Source: Trichoplax sp. H2 (lineage: Eukaryota; Placozoa; Uniplacotomia; Trichoplacea). Taken from it: a stretch of 64,000 nt of DNA. Made by a program: the position numbers and the translations under genes. The notes under the pieces were generated by a model. It worked only from the letters and a program-made list of their open reading frames with translations. It did no database searches and had not been told where the DNA came from. This document shows positions 12,501 through 25,900 of this stretch, piece by piece. Where the stretch lies: NCBI GenBank assembly GCA_003344405.1, contig NOWV01000069.1, forward strand, positions 62,001 to 126,000, given 5' to 3'. The first letter of the stretch is position 1. Every line of letters starts with the position of its first letter.

Positions 12501-15500
12501 AACTTACATTCTAAGTCATAGTACTGTCTAGCCTATTGCATTATAGATTCTGTTGTATATACTTGCACTTCAATAAATAGAAAATAATAGATAGCTTAAA
12601 CGTTTAGATATGTTCGAATCCATCATAATACAAAATCCGTGGATATTTAGTGATAAAAGATTGTAGTTCTTAACAAAATAGTGTTCTAAATCGCAATACT
12701 GTCTAACCTATTGCAGGCTGTAATGGACCGATGCATAACGTATACGGGTGACATTGGAGATTATAACGAAGCACAGGTTGGTTAATTTCGTTTAAAGAGC
12801 GGCAATCTTAAATATTATATTAATACAAAATCCTAGATAACTAAATTTAGAAAGCTATGGTTAAATTTTTATAGAGTAATACTCTCACAATGTGCGGTAA
12901 AGTGTATTCTAAAAGTTATATTCGCCATAGACCTGAATTTAATCACCAGAGATTTGATAAATGATCTCACTCATTTTATCCAATCTGTCTTCAGATTGTT
13001 TTCAACTTTAGTTATTTAGAAACCCCACCATGCCAAATTAGATATAAAGATCCTGGGAATGATTTTTTGGCAGCTTCGGTATGAATATTTAATAAGCAGT
13101 TATGGGATACTTAATTACTAGAGCAACGTGTAGTTTGTACGTTTAATTGCTATATGGATAGTCTAATTTTATAAATACTGTATTCTTAATATCCTTCTTT
13201 ACAGAGCATTCTCTCCTATAATAGAATAAAATTAATGAAACACCCGCTCATTTGGGCTTATCGATATCATAAATGGTATTAGCGATGGGGTTAAATCTAT
13301 CGATATGGCCCTTTCTAGAATTATCTTCAGGATCTCATCAGCATAAGTTTTCTTTTATTATATTTCTGACTATCTGATAATCCATTAATTTAGGAGATCA
13401 ATACTGCGATATTTCTATTACGGAGGATGTTTTATCAATCTTGTATTGCTGTTGACTATTTGCATACCTGTTGGCTTAAATATAAGTGATTATTACGAGG
13501 CTCTACGTAATCAAACTGGAAATAGCGCTGCCCGAACGGTAGCAGTAACACAAGTATAATATTCGATAGTTAACTAATTTTCGTCAATATTTTTATTAGC
13601 TCTAATTGTAATAGATGTCGTTAATAAGATCATGTTAATAATTACAAATCCTTATATTTACAATTTGGTTTATATCCGTACATATTGGATAAAAATGTTA
13701 TTCGACGATAACCAGTATTCGGAAGCAGTTTATACAAGAAACATTATCACCTTTTCTGCTGTGATATTTAATACCTTCATCAATTTAATCAAATTACTCC
13801 TCAAGGTTAGTGTATAAATATATATTTGATATACCTATCATATGCGATAGCATTTCATTACAATTTGACCTTAATAGATATTTGAATTACTTCAAATATT
13901 GCTATGCGTAATATAATTTGCTATGATAATAATACAAATGACAATTCTAATCTCATATTCTTTATTTTAGCCGAGAAAAGTTATTGCGCAAATTACAACT
14001 TTTATATTAGAAAATGGAATCGAATTAATAGCTCTATTTTATTGCATTCCATTTCAACGACCAACAACAAATTTTAAAGTGCAGTTAGGAGCACTGATCG
14101 TGTTCCTTTCTATTATAAACTTTCTGGCACGGTTGAAAAGGTAAGATATAGTAGAGAATTCTACTTAAGTTAGGACATTTTTAATCTTCATCATCGATTA
14201 ATTTATGAGTTTATAAAGAATTGGGGAATTTAAAGACTTGCGATTACAAAAATTTCAAATTTAAAGTCATTACTAAACATGAAAAGTTATGATTTCTTAT
14301 TATATTACCTTCTATTAATTGATTTACTTTGATATGAATGTACCTTTGTCACAATTCTCTCTTGTGACAAAGGAAACGTAAATTAGCGAAGTAAAGAATC
14401 TCTTGTGTAACTATAATAACTTGGGTTACTTCTCCCAGTAACTCCACTTTCTATGTTAGTGATATGCGAGAATTCAATTTCTTGGTTGAACTCCACAGAC
14501 AAGTGAAGATATTACACTATTCTTCACGATACGAGTCGTGTACCATTCTTGAGCAAATACTGATTCATTCTACAAACACACGCGCTTAAATAGATCTCTA
14601 CCATGAATTCCAGTGTTATCCAGTGAGAATTAAGTTAGCGTTATCACTATAATACATTACTAAATATGTACATAGATTTTCTCATCCTTAGATACCTACA
14701 AGCTATCATATACGACTTATAGCCTTATTTGACCATTCATTAATTAACAGTTACTTATTTGGTAACCGTGCACCGTGACACACACATGACATGTAGTCTT
14801 ATTTAACTATTCATTTACAGTTACTTATTTCCTGACAACCTTCCCAATTTGCTAACGCATACGCTAGGTCCCAGTTGTTCAGGTTATATAAACTGATGAT
14901 GAGAGAACTTTTAAGGATGACACCCACAGGAACAACATCTTTGCGAAACACTGTTACCAACGCACAATATTGGAATTGCATTTTATTCTTGAATTATGAA
15001 ATATATTATTGCCCATTTTCCATAGCAATTTACTCTGATTTTTATTAGAAATTTAATTGAAACGCTATTTTATGAGAGAGACAATCTTCGTAAAATTGAG
15101 TAGCTTAATAATTTCACTTAATTTAGAACTATTAAGACCTGAGCTTTTACGGAAAAATTAAATTCGTATGATATTCAGTAGAATTTTTATCCATGTTTAA
15201 GTATAGTGAAGCTGATACAGATAAATTGAAATCGATTATCCCACTAACTAGTGCGGTGTCTACCTAACGCCGAATTTACCATACCTAATGAACGCTAGTG
15301 TACGATATATTAGTACATTACTCGGCTGATTATAATTAGCAACTTCAACTAGTTGTGTTGGAATTCTTAGATGAGTCTTTAAGTTAATAATATGATATAT
15401 GCTGACGTTAATCCACTGTGCTTATAAAATTATTAGTTTTAGTTGCTAATTTCAGTCATTCAATGTTAATCTGCAGTTAAATTCTTCTTTTAAAGAATAT

Positions 15501-16765
15501 ATTATATTTTAAACTAATCAAATATATGTAGTAATAATAAACTATAACCAATCTTATATAAATACAGCTATTTTAGTAACAACTAAAAGAACTTTATGTT
15601 TTTTGATTACGCCAACAGAGCCTTCGGTATCGGATTATATTTGACCATGTTTCTCGCCATTATGAAGACAATTATTAGAGCTTCACTGGTTATTATTTTA
15701 TTCTTAATTGCTTTTGCTACTGTATGCTATATGGTTTTAAGACAACTGGTAAGTAGCGGTAAAATTTCCCTTTATCAGCATAGCATCTTCTATTAAAATT
15801 TATTTTCCCTTACAGCCAGAGTTTAGCGAATTAAGGTATGCCTTTATACGTGTTCTAACCATGATGGTTGGAGATATCAGTTACCGCGAGACATTCCAGC
15901 ATTTATATGATACCAATCAACTACAGTACTCTGGTTTAGCCTTGATCATTATTCTCCTCTTTGTTATAGTTATCAATATTGCCTTTGCTAATTTATTGGT
16001 ATACGAACATTAAGCTATCTTCTATTATATTTCATTGCCATTTTTTCTATTTTATTATTGTAACAATTTATATTACTGTTGTTAAGGTCGGCTTGGCTGT
16101 AGGAGATATAAATGAAGTCAGATCAAATGCTGATACTAGCTTAATTAAAACGGATCTCTCTTACATTAGCACCTTTAAAACATGCTATATGCCAAAACGC
16201 TTGCAAGAATATGCATATCAACCAGCATTTGTAATACGAAAACATCAGAAGATGAGACTAAGAGAAAAGGTTGATGATATTAATTGTAGCATATATCTTG
16301 CTTTTTACTGTGAAAGCTACCACTGCTTATATGACCGTTGACTTTAAACACGGTATATTGCATCACTTTTCTAGCTTTTATGGGAAAGGTTAATTGCAGG
16401 CACTACGCTGCATGCTTCTACGAAGGATACGGAAGAAAGTTGTACGAATATCAGCATATTTCGAGAGTTAAGGCATCAGCACTTAGAGTAAGTAAAATAG
16501 TTTCTTCTACTACAGCTTTAGATACTATAAAAAATGAGCTATACCTAATGCCACCTATCAAATACATTTAAATATTAATACAAAATTTTATTGTATATGA
16601 AACTGTTGCTATAATTGTCTTGTAATTGGAATTTTATATTGCGATTACAGCATCAAGGATCTCACAGATAAGTTTATTGACTTTCGATCCGATATCTTCT
16701 TACAAATATCTATAATAAGTAACAAGCTGAAAAATAAGAATTACCAAGATACTTCGAATGTTTGA
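3545..16765 (+). CDS. TRPA1-like: TRPA1-like channel gene 1 (25 coding exons, 1147 aa)
   Basis: Exons: 3545-3829, 7636-7813, 7875-8053, 8240-8365, 8492-8600, 8703-8794, 8907-8954, 9160-9333, 9421-9615, 9714-9797, 9957-10204, 10318-10429, 11824-11993, 12137-12221, 12717-12776, 12995-13078, 13205-13275, 13394-13553, 13716-13805, 13971-14140, 15619-15748, 15816-15998, 16087-16269, 16375-16487, 16651-16765. All splice phases agree and the frame stays open. Residues 1-95 are a polar, basic N-terminus; about 96-665 hold some 16 ankyrin repeats (for example TPLHIAA in exon 8); 667-766 are the pre-S1 linker. S1 is near 777-797, S2 826-848, S3 860-876, S4 885-905 and S5 922-947. The filter MMVGDISYRE is at 966-975, S6 at 990-1011, followed by VGLAVGDINEV. 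This is a plasma-membrane non-selective cation channel subunit, expected to form tetramers. The ligand or stimulus is unknown. Exon 19 could start upstream at 13629, adding 29 in-frame codons to the S1-S2 loop. Two introns hold solo LTRs. Confidence 0.88.
3830..7635 (+). other. first intron of gene 1 (3.8 kb), no second gene seen
   Basis: The stretch lies between the donor AAG|GTAAGA and the acceptor ACCAG|GCTATC. It is AT-rich with stops in every frame. All four complete genes have a long intron here (3225, 3709 and 2648 bp in genes 2-4) while most others are 60-400 bp, so regulatory content is possible. I found no convincing exon, RNA gene or LTR with a target duplication. Confidence 0.6.
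10479..11100 (+). mobile_element. solo LTR B (622 bp) in intron 12 of gene 1
   Basis: The element begins TGTTAAGGAG, ends GTTTGTGACA, and is flanked by the exact repeat TAGAC (10474-10478 and 11101-11105). A TATAAAAGG box lies near 10874. It accounts for much of the length of intron 12 (1394 bp, against 227 bp in gene 2). No coding internal region is present. Confidence 0.88.
14347..14837 (-). mobile_element. solo LTR C (491 bp) in intron 20 of gene 1
   Basis: The ends are TGTCACAATT and TTTCCTGACA, flanked by the exact repeat ACCTT (14342-14346 and 14838-14842). Part of it (about 14360-14660) aligns with 48084-48390, so it belongs to a family with at least two members here. The minus orientation is tentative and rests on a TATTTAAG box read on the minus strand near 14590. 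Confidence 0.82.
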
Positions 16766-19107
16766 GCTACCAATACTTACAAACTTAATCGATATATGTG
16801 TCCTTACAAGAAGAGGGTTTCTTTCTTAATATATTCTTAGATTCCATAAGTATAAGTTAATCATCTGTAAGATCTTAATCTCAAAGGATCAACGCAACTT
16901 ATAAACTCGTGTAATGAAAGGTTAATTTTTTAATTCTCCTTTGAGATTTTGTATTGCAATCACTATAGCGGCCGTAAAAACGGCTTATTCGATTTATTTA
17001 CAGTAGATTTTTCTTAGTATTTTAGTATATTGTAAATCCAACTACTTTATATGGGTTAGAACTGCAGAATACTAAGTAACATAATTATATTAAGAATTAT
17101 ATAACGCAAGATTTTAATTTTAGCGATATATTTAGTTAATATAATATCCGTGCTTCAATTATGATAAAGAGGCAGCGAATTTTGATCATAAAATACGGAG
17201 AAGTAAGGTTACTTTGTCATCAAATACAGTGTAAGCCTAAACGTTTCTGATTTAGGCTTTAATTTCAGATTTTTCGTCTGTTTCCGTGGATTTTTTTATT
17301 TATGTTCTACATACTGTTAAAAGATAAAGTTTACTGCTAACTATGATTTTAAATAATTTATTAATTTCGGAAATCCACAGTAGTATCTATCTTATCATAT
17401 GTGATTAATTGGTTGTTTAACTTAAGATCATTTAAAGCGATTTGCTCTACGCTGCTATCACCAGCTGCTCTGCGTAGCTTTTACAAGATGTTGCAGTTTG
17501 GTAGCTGAGTAGTTTCACTTAGTTAAGTGAGAAGAGTAAGATAAAAATTTCAGTAGAAATCGTAATTAATCTCATTTTTTATAGTTTTTGGCCAAGCCAG
17601 TAATTTTGCCCTCCTATAATTCTTTTAAGTAAATTTTTAAGATTGCTATTAAAAGCTATAATAAATTGGTGTTTTCTCTAAGCTTATTTTGAGTTGGAAT
17701 TCAAAATTGTCAGTTTTAATAATTTCGCATCTATTATTATACTCATATGAAGCAATGAAACAGAGTGGAGACTTTTTATTCTTAGTTGCTATGTTATATA
17801 TTTCATTATAGTCTATTCTTAACAAAAACGCATTTTCTGTAATAGAGTAGCATGTTTCCATATAAGGAAGATTTATATTTAATCATGAACTCTGAAAAAT
17901 ACTGCTAATAATTTGGATTGATTGTACTAAAGAAATCTTGCAACATAATAAACTATTCTTATCAGAATTCTTCGTTAATAAAAAATCGTTCTCAAGCTAG
18001 TTCTATTTTAGTTTCATCATAAGCCTGCACATTTAAATGAAATGATTCAAGCATAATAATAGTCAGTTCCTTAAGATTAATCGAGTATTAGTCCAGGTAT
18101 ACTTCGTCAAAGTCGTTACAACGCTGTTAATAGAGAATACCTGATTCTAAGGACTTCATTCTTTTTTTAATTATAGATACAAATTTACGTGATATGCTAC
18201 TTTATAGCTAGTCGTCACTACTACATTAGAGATAATTTTTATATTCATGAAGCTGCAGTCGCATTGTATCAGAGCTATAGAAGGGATAACATTATATTAT
18301 TAGGCTATATTAAATTTACATATCTACTTTATGGTATGTCTCATGTATTTCATAAGTTACCTTTTGAGTGAATCGATCTAGGTATGCTATTATTTAATCT
18401 TTTAAAATGTAACCAGGCATTATCGTAAACGATTAACTACTTAAGTGGGTAATTACCGGTAGTTAATAATCTATAAATGTATTCTATAACCGTAGATGAC
18501 ATAGAAATCTCATGTCATTTATTATTTTATTAAGGTAGAAAAGTTAAACGCGTAGATATAAGCTAATTATGTTAAAGTTATCATATGCTTTATTAATAAG
18601 CCGATCGAAGAATATCCAATACTTTTAGTTGACTTTATGTAGCACAATTGGATATACTTTAGAGATAATACATTGGATCCTTGTAATAATTGATATCATG
18701 ATTATTAATTTCCTATATTACATATACTACAGAGCAATCTGGTATATCAGGTGTATTAATTCTGTAGTGATTTTAGATAATTACAGTCTTAGTATATGTT
18801 GAAAGCGTAATAGTTTAAAGATGATATGAAGTAAAGTATTATGTGACGTAGAAAAGTCGATGTATTTGATAAAGTAATGGTAAATGGTAATTTAGGGCTT
18901 AAAACCCAACTATCACATTGCTGTTTCCATAGAACTCTAATAAAAATTGGCATAAATGTTTTCTTTATTGCTTATCGTCGTAGTAATTCTAGCCAAGGAG
19001 GTATGCCTTGTTATTATGGATAATCAAATCATATTTAATTCTGTTGATGTTCGTTTTTGTCGACAAGGCAGTTCATTGTTAGATTTGAACTTTTTAAAGC
19101 GCTTAAC
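16766..19107. other. spacer between genes 1 and 2, no gene seen
   Basis: Stops are dense in both orientations; the few 60-70 codon openings are AT-biased with no splice partner. There is a 9-bp inverted repeat, AAGCCTAAA (17233-17241) and TTTAGGCTT (17251-17259). I recognise no RNA gene. Confidence 0.5.
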
Positions 19108-19210
19108 TGTTTATTCTTCTATATAAAATAAAGACGGTTACAATTTCGGCTAACTTTTGCATAAGCAACAAGAGAGAATAAGAAAGAATGATACATTCAA
19201 ATAAAAGTAA
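19108..19210 (+). promoter_or_regulatory. conserved TATA-containing promoter block of gene 2
   Basis: TATATAAA (19120-19127) sits in TTATTCTTCTATATAAAATA, which is nearly the same as 50081-50099 before gene 4. The match continues through GGTTACAATTT, AGCAACAAGAGAGAATAAGA and AATGATACATTCAAATAAAA. It lies about 790 bp before the ATG and is probably the core promoter and 5' UTR start. Confidence 0.45.
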
Positions 19211-19565
19211 AAAAATTGTATCTCGTAATAAATAAGTAATAGTCAGACGTTATTCTTTGTAAACAATCCAAGATTAACTGTATAGCTGTTTATGTTACGG
19301 AAATTACAGTTTATGATTATTTCACAAGTTAAACCTGCCATAATCAATAGAATGATACAGAAACATTGAAATCATAGTGCGATTTTGGATGAATAATCAC
19401 TGATTGTTATAATTTTATCAATTAAATACAAGCTGTGTTTCTTAATTCTATAGACTATAGTATATCGTACAGTATATTAGTCTCTGAAGGTTTAATTAGG
19501 GATACAGCAACTAATTAATATTTTATTCATACAATGGCTACGTCGCTTTGTTTTTCGTTACGTCA

Positions 19566-19650
19566 TAATTCATATGTTGAATTAACTCGAAGATCTTTTT
19601 TCTATGGGTGATGCTATTAAGTAGTATCGGAAAGTATGATTTTCGATATA
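19566..19650 (+). promoter_or_regulatory. conserved proximal block upstream of gene 2
   Basis: The palindromic TAATTCATATGTTGAATTA (19566-19584) is followed by TTTCTATGGGTGATGCTATT, AAGTAGTATCGGAAAGT and ATTTTCGATAT. The same order is found before gene 3 (34959-35044) and twice before gene 1 (2749-2841 and 3006-3096). It lies about 260-340 bp before the ATG, in a place suited to a cis-regulatory module. Confidence 0.42.
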
Positions 19651-19907
19651 TCCATTGCGGTCTTATCCATATGTTTACTCTCTTTTCCATCGATAAAAAA
19701 ATAATTGACAAATAGATTGAAACCTGAAGCAATTGGACACTGCTAGACCTATTCCGACTAATAAATTAGGAACCTGAAAAAATAGACTCACTATCAAAAT
19801 CCAGGATTGATTTGGATGAATTATAAACTATTCTTAACTTTATAACGCCCTTAAATTAAAAAATCAAAATTGGCACAATTACACTATAGATAAAGAAAAG
19901 ATTAATT

Positions 19908-22900
19908 ATGAAGAACAGGTCTAAAATACAAGCCTTTGATCATAAGAGTGATGACCACCCGAACAGCAATGGCGTCCGATTTAGTGGTAAGTGGAAATTC
20001 CTCAGTTGGGGATCAAAGAAAAACATAAATCGCTCTTCGACGGTCGAAAATGGTATCAACACTATGTTGAATAACGCAAACGAACAGCCGAATAAACCGA
20101 AATCAGTAACTGACTGCACAGTTAATAATTCATTAGTTAGCCTCGGTTTTACTGTAGCGAATACTAAAGCACGGGATTTATATCAGGTTAGAAATGCGTT
20201 TATCGTGAGTTATTTATTGATTTTAATATTATCGTAGAGCAAAGATGTATTGATGATAGAAAATTAAGAATAATAAACTATTTGTGCTGTTAATCAAACT
20301 ATGGCGTAGAAGGATTACTTATCATTTAAATGTACCATAGCTAAGAACGTCATGTTTCAAACGTGAATATTATCCATCATCATAAACTATTCGTTATAAT
20401 TGTACAGTGTAATGTACTCTTTGAGAGATACCTTTGACTATATATATGAACGTTCAGTTTGCAAAATGACCGATTTCGCATACGGTCGCGTTCATATACA
20501 CTGTGATGAAGAGCTACAAATATTATCGTAAAGGATTAAAATGTCAATTAATTTTGATCTGACAAGATCTAAACTTTCCTACTATTTCCATTTCCATTTT
20601 TTAAAATATGCCTATATCTAGGTCAGAAATAATAATTTAAAACATTCTTCAGAGGAGATAATTACCCCAGGGTATGTATAGAGGGAAACGATATTCAAGT
20701 AAAACAGTGGATGTAACCGATCAACATGATTACAATCAAATCGTATTTCTAAGTTTATTAATTTAATCATTACCGTGATTTATAATGGTTTAATAAAATA
20801 TAATACAGCCCGAAAAAACTGATTTAGTTATTGATCGTGACACTAATCCTACAATTAGTTAGCCGGCCACTCAATATTAAAGCTATTCTATCAAATATTA
20901 AGATTGACACCCATTGCATTGGTATCCTCAGTCAGCTTACGTTAGTACTTTGTCATAATAATAGTTACAATTTTCCTTTTTTGATAATTCATCTAATTTC
21001 TATTAAATCAAAATTAGTTGCTTATAGCTGGAGTTCAAAAAGAATCACAGCAATATTTTTACGAATAATACTTTAGTACGTAGTAATAAATCCTTCTCTG
21101 ACTATTTTAATGGCGTAATTCGATATACATTTCTCCATCTATATTAATACGCTATAGCAAACTAAGAATTGTATTCAGTAATCTCTGGTTTTAAGAAATA
21201 GATCATTCTACACTTTCCTCTTCCTCTATCCCACCTAAGAACTGGCATAATTGATTGCCCTGTCATTACCTCAGTTACGGGAAATCATGACCTTTTAGAG
21301 ATTTATAAAAGACTTTATTGAAGGGTTAACGTTGTAAGATTTCCTTTTATGATGAATGCTTAAGCAGAATAAAACGTTATATTAGATTCTCAGCTAAGTA
21401 CAATAACATTAGACTTATGCAAAGCCACACGAGTAGGCTTCCACTGATTGATTAAGCTTTAAATGCTCCTTGATATCGTCAGAATGAAGATATTCGATCT
21501 CCAGTATTCACACAGTGCTGCTCGATGAAAATCTGATTAATGGATATAATTCAGTTTCGTTATAACACCTAGATAGCAGATTAGTAAAAGTTGGTTCATA
21601 AATTTTTTCCCTACTGTAAAACCAGTAATGTATCGCTAATTAATAAACTTAACTAAAACTTGAATTTACAATTGTTCTTATCGTAGGACTTACTTTCGAT
21701 TTATTAACTCTAATCCAAGCTAAAAATAAGTCAATATTCATGACTCTACTAAACAGATTAAAATATAAAATTAATTATTACGCTATAATTAATGTTATAT
21801 TCTAATTACTGATACGAAAACATCGATCCAATTAGAATATCAATGGAATGAACAGATGGGCTTTGATTATAGTAGCTCTATCAATTTCATTAATTGATTC
21901 GTTTTGATCTCCATCATAATATTATAATAGTTATTTAGAGAGTTTATACGGTCTATGACTCGTATTGTTTTGAAGTAACTGATCTATATTTGCATTAGTC
22001 CAAAATAATAGTGTAGTGAAATGAAATGTATAGAAACCAAGCTACTAAATTTCTAACAAACTTTGATTTTACTTTCTTTGCACTCTGGTCCATTTAATAA
22101 AACTTTGACACCAAATAAAATTGGGGAAACAACCAATCAACAATTTATTGAGAAACGTGGGAGAGTCTAATCAAACAACCTTCTAAATGCTTAATTCTAG
22201 GTATTTATAAATAACGAAATAAAAAAAGCGACAGAACTAAAACTGTTAACAAACAAACAACCTAACAAAAAGAAGAACGTTTTAACTTACTACAGTTCGA
22301 CCCCGAAGGCCTTTAAAATTCAACAAGTTCATCAAAAGAATCTTATTTTACTTTCTACTCTAAATTTTCTGATTGCACTATCATTTATAGGCTTCGCAAA
22401 GTGATAAAATGTCTTCTTAAAAATATAACAAGGACTACAGTTTCTTGTGAATTTCACTTTATTACATAAGTTAGGTTCGCCTATCCTCTACCAAGGACTG
22501 TCGGACTATCTCGGGACTATCTAAATTATTATAGCAATATTTATGATTACGTAAAATTCGTTTCACAATGATTTATTTTCCTACAAATACAATCAACTTT
22601 GCCAATTAAGTCGCAAGATCATATCTAAATTTTCTTTCGCGCTTCAAAATTAAATTCTCGGAGCGCCAAATGTGATAAAATCCGATCACGAAAATTTCAA
22701 AGTAGTAGAAAATTAGAACTCTATTAGATCTATACAAAGACTAGCTACACACAGCTCTACTCTACCCGAATGCAACACTACTGAAAGACTTCTAAAATGA
22801 ACAACCAAGATAATATAATGCCTCCGGCTATTATACTCCCCATAGCCTTCACAGCTATAATCAGTAAATCAGCATAGCAGTATTCTACCATATTCTACAC

Positions 22901-25900
22901 ATATTCAGCTTATTATTAGTCACAATATTTTATAGCGAACTATCATTAATTCCATATAGAAATGATTACAGCATTTTTGTAGACATCATTCCTACCAATC
23001 AGAGTACAATGAACTAAGCATATCCTAATATATGATTTACAGTTCTATTTCTACCTCGAACCTTATTAGTAGCTCAAGACCTTACTGTATATAGTCATCT
23101 GAACTCTAGCATAGAGTCTATCCTTACAGTCTATAATTATGGGCTAGTAAATATATTATAAGATAAATATAGAAAAGACACTACCCTACATTATACTAAA
23201 GATGGCTAATAGTCTACAATCACAATACTAAGTTATTTTACAAATACGAACAGTAAAAGTCTTCCACGAATAGACACTTAATATAATCTTGCACTCTATC
23301 GTACAATTTAAATTACTTTCGTACAATCTTGGGTCATAATTCAAGCTATTATGAATTACAAAAGTTATGCATTTGCTATACTAATTTATACTAATTTGCC
23401 GAAATTAACAGGCTATCAAAAAAGGCTCACTGGAAGAAATACGGAATCTAGTTACTCTTAACTATTATCATGATAAAATCAACTCACTCGATAAAGAGAA
23501 TTTATTCACATTTATGCATTATGCTGCAAGATATAATCGATCCGATGTTATTGGTTGCTTGATCGATTTCGGTGCAGGTAATTTGTCATATTCAATGGCA
23601 TATATTATTGTTACAGAAACAGATTTATCAAAAACAGTAAGCTTATTAACCTTTTTATATCTTTAATCTTGTCTGGTTAACTTTATTACTTTACACAAAA
23701 ACTGTTGATTATTTAGATGTTAACAGTAAGGGCGGCAAAGATGGTATTGCGCCTCTCCATGTTGCTTCCCAGCATAATTGTACGGAGGCAGCTCAAAGTC
23801 TAATTCGGTTTGGTGCAACAGTTCATGTTAATTCTAAAACGAAAAATAGTCCTTTGCATTATTGCTGTAAATATGGAAGTGATGGGGTTGCGGAGGTATT
23901 ACCATATCATAATCTCAAGTACGCTACTTAATTTAATTGCAGTTACTAGATCACAAATCTGCACAAGGTATTATTTCGCCTATTTAGACTACAGTTGAAA
24001 TCACTATTGAAGCAATATATAACTCTTCTTATGCTGTTTTATATACATTTAAATTAATCCAATCGAAATTCGTATCTCAACCAGATTATTTTAAGAGAAA
24101 CTGAAAGACTGAATATTACTGAAAAGATTATTAACCATCCTGATAACGAGTCTTACTATCCTATCCATTTTGCAGCTTTATATAATAATAAAGCGATGAT
24201 TAATATTTTAGTAAGCCTAACTTTGATTTAGTAAATGATTGAATTTAAAATACAGCCAGTATTATCTCAAAATTATTAGCCATCCCTAAATATCCCGATT
24301 TTTCATATACTATTCGTCATGCAGCTAAAATATGGAGCAAGTATAATAAAAAAGAACGTTAACGGTCGATTACCCTCTCATTTTGCTGCTGAACACAAGG
24401 ACACAGCTATTTTGGAGGATCTTCTACAATGCGGTACATTGAATTTATTCATACGTGTTATGAAAAATACTCTAATAATCATCTGCTGTAAATTAATTAT
24501 TAAGTACGGAATTGACCTTTCAAACTATTCATTTGCAGCTAAAGTTAAAGGACTCAAAGACTATGTAGCAATATCTAATAATGAGGGAGGTACGGCTCTT
24601 CATATAGCAGCCGATGTCGGTTCCGTTGTTGTAAGTATACAAATATATAGTATACTTTTGCTTTTTGACGCTTGAAACGATGTAGATATACTGCAATATA
24701 AATTAAATCTAACTAAAATCACTGTATTATTGAAATAATATCCACTTAATCGATTAGGCAGCGGAAGCTTGCTTAAAGTACGGTGCGGAAATTGAAGCTC
24801 AAACTGTAAATTGAATCAACTTTACGTAATTTTTTTTATGACTCTAGTTAAATATTTTTGATTATCTTATATTGTACATAATATCATATAGCTAATTAGC
24901 GAATAGAATTAATTTGTATGGCAAAATTTTAATTGCAATGATAAATAACGTCAAGGTAAAAAATTCTTGACAATGTTACATAGCATACATTTCTGTAAGA
25001 TAGTATCATACAGTTAATTGCGCATGGAATTGACTAATAAGGCAAAATTCTGATTTCAGTAATAACATCTAGTCAAAAATTTTTAATTATCTCATATTAC
25101 ATACACCTCCATAAAATAGTACGTTATGATATGGCTAATGAACGCATGGAATTTATCAATAAGGCACAATTTTGATTACAGTGATGATATCTCGTCATAA
25201 TTGTTTTGATTATTTTGAATTATATATATAACATATGTACAGTATATACATCTTCATAAGACTGTATCATTTGGTTAATTAGCGCATAAAATTTATTTAT
25301 AAGGCAAAATTTTAATTGCAGCAATGACATACTGTAGATTTAATAATTACCTGATTGCGTATTTTATACTAGTATGAACTATTAACACCGCTGCACGTTG
25401 CGGCCAAAAATGGTAACTGCGAATTTGCCGAGTATCTCATGAAGAAAGGTGCTAAAGTTAACTCAAAAGACAACGAAGAAAGAACTTGCTTACACTATGC
25501 AGCTTTGAGTAATAATATTTCTTTAACTGAACTTATGATTCAACAGGTACATTAGTTAATAAAAATTTTTCAGATAGTGCCAAATTCTTATGCAATCGTT
25601 ATTAATTCTCGTCCATTTTATCCCTATACCTAGGGAGCAGACATCGAAGCTCGTGATATCAGAGGCCATACACCTTTACATTTAGCTGTTAACAAAGGAT
25701 GTACACCAGTTATTAAGAAATTAGTTGAACTAGGCGCCGATATTACGGCTACAGACTCTGATGGTCGACATTGTGTCCATTACATAGCTGAGCAAACTGA
25801 TTCTAGTACCATACAAGCAGTCTTAGAAGTAAGCTTAAAATGCTTATCTGAATTTTTTGAACTATAAAAGTTATTGACAGATATCATTTTCGTTTGTAAT

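Noticed and set aside
15979-16341. 120-codon + strand open frame as a separate protein
   Set aside because: It is exon 23 of gene 1 with intron read-through on both sides.
17233-17259. Transcription terminator or microRNA hairpin
   Set aside because: The inverted repeat is only 9 bp with a 9-base loop and no further pairing; nothing nearby needs it.
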